Source: Chlorops oryzae
Taxonomy: Eukaryota > Arthropoda > Insecta > Diptera > Chloropidae
Assembly: GCA_020466095.1 (NCBI GenBank)
Contig: CM035806.1
Coordinates: 64,777,587 to 64,841,586, forward strand
DNA length: 64,000 bases
Reading direction: 5' to 3'
Shown: positions 46,641 to 57,197 of the stretch, piece after piece
Numbering within the stretch: position 1 is the stretch's first letter
How the letters are laid out: every line of letters starts with the position of its first letter
The notes under the pieces: generated by a model
What the model was told of the DNA's origin: nothing
The model's database searches: none
The model's input: only the letters and a program-made list of their open reading frames with translations
Made by a program: the position numbers and the translations under genes

Positions 46641-46744
46641 CCGAGAATTTTAATTGTTTTTTAACAATTGTCATTGAATGAAAAATTTTTAATAAATATG
46701 TAAATAAATAACTCATAATTTTATTTATTTTAAGAGTGGCGCCG

Positions 46745-46788
46745 ATGAAATTCTTGCCTAGGGCGCTTTCGACTTTAATCCGCCACTG
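46745..46788 (+). mobile_element. hAT right terminus (CAGTGGCGGATT, reversed)
   Basis: AATCCGCCACTG ends at 46788. Reversed it reads CAGTGGCGGATTAAAGTCGA, a common hAT end. It closes the relic that carries the transposase piece at 45870-46640. The left end was not found. Confidence 0.65.
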
Positions 46789-46789
46789 T

Positions 46790-46916
46790 TAACAGAGGTG
46801 ACCGCTTAAGAGGAAACTTTTTGAGACGCAAGAGTACTAGAGCATTTCCAAAAAGTGTGCGTTTAAGAGAGGTGTCCTCGCTCAAGAGGAGTGTCCGCAA
46901 GGAGAGAGTACACTGT
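46790..46916. mobile_element. Short pogo-like MITE
   Basis: Ends AACAGAGGTGACCGCTTAAG (left) and GGAGAGAGTACACTGTA (right). Internal GTGTCCGC and GTGTGCGTTTAAG motifs. Related to 25923-26083; directly abuts the hAT right end. Confidence 0.65.
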
Positions 46917-48369
46917 AAGTTGATAATTATTGAGCATTGAAAGCCCGTTCGCATTATCAGCAATATATGCAAAGAATTCCGACTGCCATTGCATCGAAAC
47001 GGTTCCTGGCGACTCCTCTTGAGTGCCTAAGAAAAAAGATGTAGAAATGAACATTTATATAATATCTATACTTATATTATAGATAGGGCTTTTTAGAAAA
47101 CTTCAATGCCAAAATCAAAATGCTTTGATACATCAGACTCTTTGCCAGCTAATTCTTCATAGACAGCGTCTTTAAAAAATAATGAGAGTCGCTTTAGCTT
47201 CAACTTTCTTAGAGCTATTCAAAAGCTGAACTTAAAGCCATTGTCGACCTAGTACGCTCCACATCGGACAGAACTAAGTATAATTTCAGTTATTCGGAGA
47301 TCACCATCCGGAACTCCGGGACTCCTTTGAATAAGTCCCGGCCCGGGGATAAATTATCCATTTTAATTGCTCCTCACTACTGGCCTGCTCTGTGTATTTT
47401 CTAACTTAGATGAAACGCAGGTATATGAAATTTCTGACTATTTTGTGTCTTCTGACATTGAAGACACAAAAGGAATGAAAAGGAAAAAGTTTTTGGCGGA
47501 CACAACACATTTCATAACAAAAACGCGTCTCACATGACAATAAATTCAATTAAAATGATTATAGCTAATTTTTTTTTTTTTTCAAATTTAACGGTTTCTC
47601 TTTTATTATTTTGCTATTACTGTGCAGATCAATAAACTTTTATAAAAGCCTTCATATCCCCTTTTTTTATTTTTTTTTTTTTTTTGTTTCATCTCGCAGC
47701 CGTTATATTTCTTTCAATTTATACTTATAACAAAACATTCGATAACTTTCATTTTCTAACGCCGCGACGAATGAGGCTTTTTATGCAAAGCAAAGCTAAG
47801 CAAAGCAAGGCAAATCAATATAACTGAGAACAAAAGGAACAAATCAAAAGAATCTCAACGACAAAACGTTGTGTCCCACATCCAAGAATCGAATCCAAGC
47901 TGTCGTCAAAAATTCTCGAAGCATGAAACCGGTTCACCATTATTGATAACAAAAAAAAAAAGCTCTGTTGCTAACGGATTTCAAATGGAGGCTCGATACA
48001 TTCGTTAAGCTATTCCTTTCTCTCTCTCTCTCTATCTCTCTCTATTTCTGTATCTCTCTATTCTTGTAACCCGTAATCGTTGAGCTCAACTATGAATGAA
48101 ATGACTATAAAAATAACTGTAATACTTTTCTTCTTTTCCACTTCAAGAGATAGAGAGAGAGCGAGCAGCAAAAAGCTTTTCAGATTTCTCTCTAAGGTGC
48201 TTTTTGAATGGCATCTCAATATCGTAAAAACGCCGAGCTTTAAGAGCACAAAGTTTGAGTCATTGAAACTAATAAGAAATCATTTTACGATATAAGTTTA
48301 ACTCTCTATTGTTTGATAATATTTCGATGAAGCGATAGGTCTTAGGGAGTGTTTTCTAAAAAAATCTAC
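46917..48369. other. AT-rich non-coding stretch
   Basis: No gene. T runs near 47570 and 47665-47690; CT microsatellite at about 48019-48060. Confidence 0.5.
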
Positions 48370-48622
48370 ATATCGCACCTTTGCTAATAAATCGGCACAA
48401 TTCAAAAAAATTTTTATCAATTTTTTTATTTTCGATTGCATTTTTCTGTAAAAAACCCAACACCAAGAAAATTTACTCTTATATTGGCAGATGCAGCAGT
48501 CAATTGAGAGTAAATTAAGATTAGAAAAAATATTATTTCTCCTCAGTTTCAAGAGATATTGAATGATTTTCGAAAAATGGGAAATTTTGAATTGTGCCGA
48601 TTTAGTAGCAAGGGTGCGATAT
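48370..48622. mobile_element. MITE, CATATCGCACCC family, copy 2
   Basis: 253 bp, ATATCGCACCTTTGCTAATA at left and TAGTAGCAAGGGTGCGATAT at right; colinear with 8564-8813. Confidence 0.82.
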
Positions 48623-48783
48623 ATAGAAAACTGCTATAGGGTTTGGCGAGCCGGGAATAAAAAGCTTTTTCCGTGTTTCTTTTCTGTGCACCAAATAACC
48701 TGAAGTCTTTGAAAAAGCTCAGAAAGAGGCAACTGTTCGAGATCCTGTGTAGTCTTAGTCTGGATTTGATTTCCTTTTTTTAA

Positions 48784-49140
48784 GGCCTGACACACTCTTT
48801 GTCCATTTAGCCATGTCCGTCCGTCTCGCTGTCTTTCCGTCTGCCCGTCGGTCTATCTGTCTGTCTATTTAAAGTGTTCTTAAGGACGGATTTGGTAATT
48901 TCAATAAAATTTTGTACACATTGGATTGAGTAAAAACGAGTTCTTGAGTATCGGGAATTTTCGGTCAACTCCATTATTAAAAAACTATTATTTATATAAA
49001 TGTATATATATATAGCCACTTTTAAAAAAATCACAAGAGCTGATCTAAAATTAAAAAATTTTTGGACATATTTTTTCAAATTTAAGCATTGGCCTTGGAC
49101 GAAATTCCTAAAATTAGAAAAATTCGCGTGGCAGGCAAGT
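48784..49140 (+). mobile_element. Diverged family A element
   Basis: TGACACACTCTTTGTCCATT, then TTAGCCATGTCCGTCCGTCT microsatellite, TAAAAACGAGTTCTTGAGTA and CGCGTGGCAGGCAAG match family A in order, with many changes and no 3' hairpin. Confidence 0.6.
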
Positions 49141-49147
49141 GGTTATA

Positions 49148-49849
49148 TACAGTGCAAGCTCCCATAAGCGGACACCCACCGTCGCGGCCTTTTTGTCCGC
49201 TTTTGGGAGAGTACAGCACAAATGCTTTACTTACATAATAATATTTAAAAAAAATAACTTCAAAGACTGAAGTATCTCATGCATTTGCAATTTTGGATGA
49301 ATACTTGCAAACTTACTCAAATACGACAGATGATCACTATAAGGCGGTGAATATTTTAGAGTATCTTTTTATTTAAAGTAAAAAATATAAAATGACAAAA
49401 ACACAGTTAATTTTCAGGTATTAATAACAAAGCAGATTTGTGGCTCATCACAGTAAAGCAAGAAAAAAAGTAACAAAAAATTTAAAAAACTTCTTAAAAT
49501 TCTTTTACTCGAAAAAAAAATCTTTACAAAATAAAATAAATAAAAAATATTTCTAAAATAAATTTAAAATATTTCTGTTTCACTGTGCCACTGTTCCACG
49601 TTGAATGTTTTTATACCCTGCTTATATGTCCAGTTTTACTTGCCTACCCGTTCGATTTTTCGTTGAAGTTTGTTTTGTGTCCGTTGATGGGAGATTTTTT
49701 TTTTACAAGGAAAAGTGTCCAAATCATATATCCACGATAAGCGCGTCCGCTTATTGGAGCGTCTTTTGTATGAAAAACTTAGAAAAAAACTTGTGTATTT
49801 GAAATTTGTCCGCTTATAGGAGCTGTCCGCAAGGAGAGCTTTCACTGTA
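49148..49849. mobile_element. pogo-like MITE, copy 2 (uninterrupted)
   Basis: 702 bp. TACAGTGCAAGCTCCCATAA at left, GGAGAGCTTTCACTGTA at right. Reads through TTTCACTGTGCCACTGTTCC without the retroelement present in copy 1, so it is the empty-site control for that insertion. The 65-codon frame MFLYPAYMSSF... is the same in both copies but has no recognised domain. Confidence 0.88.
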
Positions 49850-51290
49850 CTTATAAACATACATACATATATATTTAAATATCTTCAATTCACATCGAAA
49901 ATGAACGGAACATGTGGCATATGAGATTCTTTTATTCTAATGAAAATCGCCTCAATAAATCTATTTTGGTGGGCCTGGCCTTTGGGAATATTTTAGCAAA
50001 AATATTCAAAAAAATATGTGCGTACTTCTTGAATTGTATTATCATCTGACAATAAGACGATTACTTTTTAACGAATTTTTCATAGTTTTATTAAACTCTG
50101 TTCAAAACCTACTAAAATCTATGGAAGATTTTATGAATATCAATAAAAATATTCTGTTTGATAATGTTTGGTAATGATTGTTTAAGGCATATAACCTTGT
50201 TACATTAGAAATTTACATGGTATAATAAATAAAATGAAATATAAAAAAATATAAAAAATTAATTGTCATTATTGTTACAATTTATTTTTTACCAGTGATA
50301 CTTTCAAAAAGAGTTCGGTTCAGGAACAGCTAACTTTGAAGTAAATTTTTCCCAAATTTTAAGAATATTTGGGACTTTCAGTATTGTTATTTAAACATTT
50401 CAATTTCTAATTCAAGCCCGTTTGGTTAGGTCTTAATCACCTCTCATTTCCGAATCCATCAAACATGGAGAGGAAATTAAAAAAAAAAACACAATAATTT
50501 GAAAGAATTCTGAATATTCATACGTGTGAGAACATATTAAAATGCGCAAAGAAGAATGTTCAAAATTAGTTTCTAACCCAATTCAAATAAATATTTTTAA
50601 AATGGAATATTTGCATTAGAGATTTGCAAAACAAAAGACTTAAGACACAAACTTTATAGCCAAAAACATGTCGTTGTCTCTCAAAGCAGTGGATGTTAAT
50701 CAGAATTGGCCTAGTTTTGTTTTTCTGCTGTTTTAGGAGTTTATAGAAATAATTTTGTTTTGTCATATTAACAGATTTAAAAACTAAGATACGTCCCTTT
50801 CGTTTAAATGAAGTCGGCTAACCCTAAAGTTCTCGGTCCCGGCAATGTCGATTCGAATAATCGCTTTGAAAAAAATAGCATTTGGTCTGCACGCACTTTA
50901 CTCTTTACGTTCAAAAGAGCTTTTCTTTTCTTTCTCACAAGACAAACCAATTTCAATTTCTTAAGCTTTATTCCAGCTCACAACTAACTAACGACGACTG
51001 TTTTAGTGAATGGCATACAGCTGCAGACTTTTCAACAACACTAGACACAAGCCGATGCCGAAGCTGAAGTCCAAGCCGAAGTTGAAATTGAAGTCGCAGC
51101 CGTTGCCGCAGCCGCAGCCGTAGCCTGTGCAAATATCCGAACAAATTCTCATGTGCGTGATTCATTTGAAGCATTTGCGCCGACGCAGAGTAACGCTTGC
51201 ATGCACTTTTATGTGCTTTCTTGTGTGTGTGTTAGTGTTGCTAGTCCGCTAGTCTGCGGTACACCGCTCGATCGCTCGATCATTCAGAAG
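49850..51290. other. Upstream region of the host promoter
   Basis: AT-rich to about 50800. A hexamer-like GAAGTC/GCAGCC repeat at 51055-51125 opens false frames. No gene recognised. Confidence 0.5.
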
Positions 51291-51294
51291 GTTT

Positions 51295-51330
51295 TATATA
51301 TCCGTTCGTCTGGCGGATGGAGCTCAGTTT
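51295..51330 (+). promoter_or_regulatory. TATA box and initiator
   Basis: TATATAT at 51295-51301 is followed by an Inr match (TCAGTT) with the putative +1 A at 51326, a 25-31 bp spacing typical of fly TATA promoters. The 5' UTR downstream and an ATG exon with signal peptide at 52056 support it. Confidence 0.65.
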
Positions 51331-52055
51331 GGTGCTTAAGCGCGGGACGCGAATTTCGAACAACGGATTAGCTGCGTTCGCTGTTTGATACGTCGAACAA
51401 AATTTTGTCGATTCGTGGATTAACTGTAAATTGTTTGCCTGCTCGCTTGCTAACTTGGCTCTCGTTGATTGCCTGTTGATATCTTTTGCACTATTGTACT
51501 ATCGAAATCGTGTTGCCACACGTTGAACGCAGTTAGTAGAGCGAAAAGCTTGAAATCGACCGCGCATTCTACACACAGCTTAAAAATATTCAATTAAATC
51601 AAAGAAGACGAAGTAAACTCGTATAAAAAAAAAAAAAAAAAAAAAAAACAATAAAAAAAACCAAAACTCCAAAATCGAATCAAGAAAAACCATAAAACAC
51701 ACAAGTTTAAAAAATATATATAACTATTTCACGCATGCCATATCCTGGCGGAATTGTTTTCGACTAGTCCGTTCATTTGTGGTTTTACCAAATTTAATTG
51801 AAAATAACAATTCGAATTTTTTCCTTTAAAAACATAGACAAAACGTATCATTGATCATTGCTTCGGCATGCAAGGATAATAAATACGCTGTACGATTTTA
51901 AAAGTTCACAAAAAAAAGCTCAATCGCATATTGTCGATAGAACTTTATGGATACTTCTTTGTTTTGTTATTTTGTTTTCAAATTGGACTCAACAAAATAA
52001 GAAAATCATTCATTCAACACATCCTTGAAGAACAACAACAAACAAACAAAGAAAA
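51326..52055 (+). promoter_or_regulatory. Putative 5' UTR with two short upstream ORFs
   Basis: About 730 nt from the predicted start site to the ATG. Contains an A30-like tract (51628-51660) and upstream ORFs at 51735-51767 (10 codons) and 51947-52000 (17 codons), plus a minimal ATG-CAA-GGA-TAA at about 51868. These could damp translation of the main ORF. No intron is evident within it. Confidence 0.5.
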
Positions 52056-52179
52056 ATGTCAAACAAACGAAGGCTGAACTTTGGATTACCAATGCCCATA
52101 ATTATTTTGGTTTTTTCTGCGTTAATAGTGGATAACAATTCAGTCGATGGAGTGCGAGTTGCAGGACAAAGAGGAAAAG
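52056..52179 (+). CDS. First coding exon of a secreted or membrane protein (host gene, partial)
   Basis: ATG at 52056 (context GAAAAATG). The exon encodes 41 residues plus one nucleotide: a positively charged start (MSNKRRLNFG), a hydrophobic core (LPMPIIILVFSALIV) and a polar stretch (DNNSVDGVRVAGQRGK). This is the layout of a signal peptide with possible cleavage after the hydrophobic core. It ends at AAAG|GTAAGTG, a consensus splice donor, leaving phase 1. A TATA/Inr promoter lies 730 nt upstream. Later exons are not visible, so the gene identity is unknown. The first intron may extend past the end of the window. Confidence 0.7.
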
Positions 52180-55100
52180 GTAAGTGATATTTCAAATTAA
52201 GGCTAAATGATGCAATCTGCTCTGCTCCTGTGTAACACAGGCTGTGTTGGAGAAAATCCTTTCTGTGGTATGATTTTTATATAAATTATAAATTATAAAT
52301 TATTAAGGATTAGAAAGTTCGTGAAGAAGTCCATCGAGCAAACGTTTATACTATCAGTCCTTCAGCCATAAGGCCACGCAGCCAGGGCTTTCAGATAGTT
52401 TATAATTTTAATTAAACACTACCTTTGTAAATAAATAATAAATAATTTTATCATTCTTTTCAATTGATTGAGCTGTTATCTACTTGTAGACCTCAGTAGA
52501 AAGCCATAAGCATATCCTTGATTAAATCGTAAGCTTCAATCCGCATTTACATTATTTTGAAAACACACAACACACACTCACAGAGAATATCCTGTGTCAA
52601 TAACGAAAAAACTATGGGGAAAATATTTAATGGGACATAATCAATATGTAAGGTAACATTGTAAATTCTTTGTAATTGAAATTTGAAAAAGACATTTTCA
52701 AAATATTAAGCAATCATTTTTTTCGTGCACTTATAGAAATTTTCTGCATTACAAATAACACCTTGATTCAATGAGCTATGCCTGTATGAAATGACCACAG
52801 AAAGGTGATAATTTCTATAATTAGCAGCTAACTAGAAACAGATCAATCAAACCACATGCGACATGAAACTCAAAGAACTTAACTTTCATTAGTTCTTTGT
52901 TGAACGGATATGTCATAGAGTTTGTTAAACGCAGCAACATATTGATTATTGCTATGACTTAAGAAACACAATAGCAAAAAACAAAAGTTTAAAAGGAAAA
53001 AAATTTAATTTAATGAATAAACAGAAATTGAAATAAACAGAAAAATAAATGCAGAAAAAGACCTACACATGCGATAATAAAATCAATAAAATATTAATTT
53101 ATTGGAATTTATGCACGCAATTCGATTGCATGAGCAGTATCAATTGCTTGATTAGTTCTCAACATAAATAAAATTAGCACAATATAGCACAAATTCGTCA
53201 TTCGTTGTCATTCGTCGTCATCTGTCGAGCGTTGTTAATGCGTTTTGAAAAGTTCGCATATTTAATTCAAAAATTTCACTCGATGATGGCATTTTCGACT
53301 CTTACTTTCAATTAATCATGCCTTTCTAGATCGTTGAAAAGCTTAAATTGTCAATTAAGACAAACGTGAAATTAGAGTTTAAAAACTCAATAACCAAATA
53401 AAAAACTTTTCACATTAATCTAACCTGTCAAGTATCTTCATCTTCAATACTGACGAGTTTATTAAGCTCATTTAATGCACATGATTCGAATGAATTTCGA
53501 AGCTGCTGGTCACCGCAGGCGCCACTTCAGCGCTGGCTTGGCTCTAACTTCAATTTTAACTTCAACCTCAAGTGTTCAAAGATGAGGAAGTAAGAAAAAT
53601 AAATAAAAAATAAAAACGGAAGAAGAAAAACTAAAAAGCTCAAATCAAAGCCGCTTATGATTAATGACTTCAAAAAAAAAAACAAATAAATAAGTAAAAC
53701 ACAAAAAATCGTGTAAATGTAAATTCGCATTTATTTTCCCCCTCGCTGCATGCGATTTTTTTAATGTGTTTTATTATTTTAACGTGCCAATCGAAAGAAA
53801 GTTTTAAACTTATTTATTTTTTAAATTAAGATCTTCTTCGAAGAGCTGAAGAAACGTTATTTTATGTTATTTATTTTTTCTTTTGTTTTTGTGGGCTTTT
53901 AACAGTAAAAACGCACAACTCTTTTCGGCTGCTTTTATGTCTGACCTCCTACTGGCATTGGCATTCAGAGTAACGATGAGCAGAAGATTCATTGTCAGTG
54001 GAGCAAGTTTATTTATTTATTTTTATTTTTTTCGTTTTCTTTTTTTTTTGAATTCTTTTAGTGCTATTTTCTTCTTTTTTTTACCGCCGAGCACGTGGCA
54101 TGGCTGCGGGTCACATACAAACGGTAGATTTTGACAATTGATATCAAACGAGAGACTTTTTACAAAAAATTAAATAAAATAGAATTCGATAGAATCCAGT
54201 GAATGCACAGATGCTTGCTCAATGGGGGGATTCGGTTATTGCTCCTTGCAGCCGAAGAGCTCCGAGCTATCTAGAAGGGATCCAGACATCATTCAAGGAG
54301 CCCTCAAAATTTTCACAGGGGTCATCTTGAGGCATCTACCTCTCGAATGGAGCCCAACGCAAGAAATGAACTCAGTCCCACAGAAAGAAATCACCACATT
54401 AAGAAAAAGATTGTAAGAGGTTTCTTTGTATCAGAACTAGCGAATCGAATTTTTTTCACCGTAGATTTTTGAGCTTTATTCAAGGAAAACAATGCACCCA
54501 TTCAATTGAATATCGTGCTCATATCACATTAATTTTTAAACGACATTTTAAGCTGACTTTCTCAAACTCGCATGCTACATATAACAAGAAACATTTACAA
54601 AAATGTGTTTAGCTCTTGATTACAAAAAACAAAAAAGGAAAAAAAAAACTATAATGAAAACAGAAAAGCCACGGATGAGCTTTGATAAAACTAGTGCATG
54701 ACATGTTTACGTGAGGCGTCTCCAGACTTTAACATAAAACTCACATTTTCTTTCATTAACGGTTAGTGGAAGGCATGCGAGATAATTAAAAGCGACAACG
54801 AAAAACTAAGCTTGCGAAAGAAATTAATGCAATTTTAACGAAAGGAACGGGGAGTAACGGCTATTAAAAAATATCAAATAAAATTCAAAAAAAAAAAAAG
54901 AGCGAAAAAACTGCACGCGTAACATGAGCAAAAGTCGCTTTGTCACACCAATCGATTCCAGCGTGTAGTAAGTTCCAATAACAGCGGCAACATGGTGTGT
55001 AACTTGTACCAGAGCAATGTCTCTTAATTAGTTTCCTAAATGGCAGATGGCAAAATGCGCCTACTTCTCATGTAGGGTACAACGTGTCGCCATTCGATAT

Positions 55101-56138
55101 ATGTACGTACCGGTGGGTGTGTGTGTGTGTGTGTGTGTGTATAAATGCTGCTAGGCTGCATGCGACTCTGTCATTTTCAGCGTTGTGTCTGGCACTCTTG
55201 GCGTCACATTTGCCCAGTAATTAAATTGTCATAGGCAAACTGCTATGTGAGGTTTTGTTGTTTCGGAAAAAATTTGTTCAACGTTTCCCCAACTGAATGC
55301 ATTTTCGCCTTCTTGAATTAAGAAAAGATGATTTGAATCTTTTATTTAAACTTTTTGGCAATTTGTCACATATCTAACACCTCTAGAGATTTCTGCCCAT
55401 TTTCCATTTAGTGTACGAAGAGACTTAAAGATAATGGCCGATAACACATCGACGCATTATTTTCCTCCTATTTTATTTTATTTTATTTTTTTAATTTATC
55501 GCACTATCGCTACTTGAAGCAATTTATCCTAAGCTGCCTTTTTTCGCGTTAAACGCAAATTTAAAGCGCACAAATTTTGAGACGGCTTTTAAAGTGCTGA
55601 AATTTTCATTTCCCAGGCACACAGCGAATGGTCACAAGTGCAATATTTTGTTTGCATAAGTATCTTAGGATTTTAAAGAGATTGCACCCGGTTGAAGGCG
55701 TCTGGTAAGGAAATCGCTTTTTGTGAAAGAAACAAAAAAAAAAAAAAAAAAAACAAACGAAAAAATAAATAAATAAATAGAAAGAAAGAAACCTGTACAC
55801 TTTGAAAGGTTTAACACAAAGATTATATTGCCTGGTAGCAAAATGTATTGCTTAGTGTGCTCAAAGAAAAATCGACCCCCATAGAGAAGGGGTAGGATCG
55901 TGTTACTAGAGGGCTTTTCGAAGTTAAAAAATATTGATTGGCAAGGCAATCCTTAAAACCCAGATCAGACAAAATATATGAAAGTTAATTGCGAGACTTT
56001 ATTGTTAAAATGTAAAATCATCGAAAAGTGAAGACATTTTATAAGCAATCAACGTTAGGGGCTGAGCATTTTCAAACCGTCTTTGCTTTTAATGGGAAAT
56101 TGGTTTTATTTAAACGACTTCAAACGGGACCTAATATG
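52180..56138 (+). other. Probable first intron of the gene at 52056, no other gene seen
   Basis: Starts with GTAAGTG. AT-rich. Holds a GT microsatellite (55115-55141), A runs (55735-55752) and open frames of low complexity. The 64-codon frame at 54222-54416 has no recognisable domain. Confidence 0.5.
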
Positions 56139-56844
56139 CAGTGTTGTAATGTATGCACCTAGGCACACTTTTCATTACCTTGTACCTGTACCTAGGTACT
56201 ATAAATATTTGTACCGCTTACCTGTACAATTGTACCTTTTTATGTAAAAATGGTACTAATAAAGGTACTATTTTAATTGTTTCAAAAATTTCTATTCCGA
56301 TTTTGTTATCATAAAAAGCCGAAAACACCCATCATGCCTTTCCCCTTGCTTTGATTGGCTGACACTGCCAAGAATGATACAGTACAAGATTACGGCATGC
56401 GCAAATTATACTTTCATCCGAGCACTTATGAGGTTTTCTTGGTGCTGCCACAAAGTTGCGTACAGTTTTAAAAATATTTTTCGGAATATTTTTCAGTTTT
56501 ACTATTACATATTTCAAGTTATTAAACGTGTTTTTTTTTTTTTTTTTGGTAATTGGTCATTTCACACGAATCTCTTATTTTAAAGAAGATGTAAGTATGT
56601 AAAAACAGATTTTGTGAAAGTTTCAAGTTGGTAGCAGGTTTTTCGAAAGTCAGTGGCAACGCTGTAAACACATAAATTCATTAATTGAAATTTGTTGCCC
56701 TAAAAATGTTCATCTGTCAAAAATGTTCAATAATTGCAACCAATCAGAATTCTTTTAACGCTACGTCACAAGTGCACATTGGGCCAGAACAAGAAAATTT
56801 TGGCCAAAATTCTGAAACTTGGAAGTCAGAGCTTATTGAGGTCC

Positions 56845-57027
56845 CTGAGTTCAAATCTGAACTCAGTTTTTAACAAAAACAAAATGGCGGATCCAAAATG
56901 GCGGACTGATTCTTAAAAATTGTTTTATAAGGTTAAAACTACAGTTATGGGGGATTTTTGAGATCGCTGAGCTCAAATCTGAACTCAGTTAAAAAAAACA
57001 AAATGGCGGATCCAAAATGGCCACTGA
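56845..57027. repeat. Tandem subterminal repeats of the Transib-like element
   Basis: Two ~65-bp units (56845-56908, 56966-57027), each with GAGTTCAAATCTGAACTCAG or its variant (a hexamer palindrome GAGTTC...GAACTC), then A-rich sequence and AAAATGGCGGATCCAAAATG. A weaker third unit starts near 57119. Could be transposase-binding sites. Confidence 0.85.
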
Positions 57028-57197
57028 TTTTCCAAAAGTGGTCAGTTTTATTGAAAACTTTGCAACACGGGGGGCAGTTGGCGTACTGACGCTCTTAATG
57101 CAGTTGATATAAAAAAACAACAAAATGGAGGATTTATTTTCGAAAAAAATTTAAATATGGCCGCAAATGGACAAACTTATATCATGAAGTTAATGAG

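Noticed and set aside
50968..51174. Minus-strand frame with RLRLRQRLRLQFQL
   Set aside because: Translation of a GAAGCC/GCAGCC-type hexamer repeat upstream of the promoter.
54222..54416. 64-codon frame starting MGGFGYCSLQPKSSEL
   Set aside because: Base composition is more gene-like than its surroundings, but I recognise no domain, and there is no splice acceptor or donor context to make it an exon.
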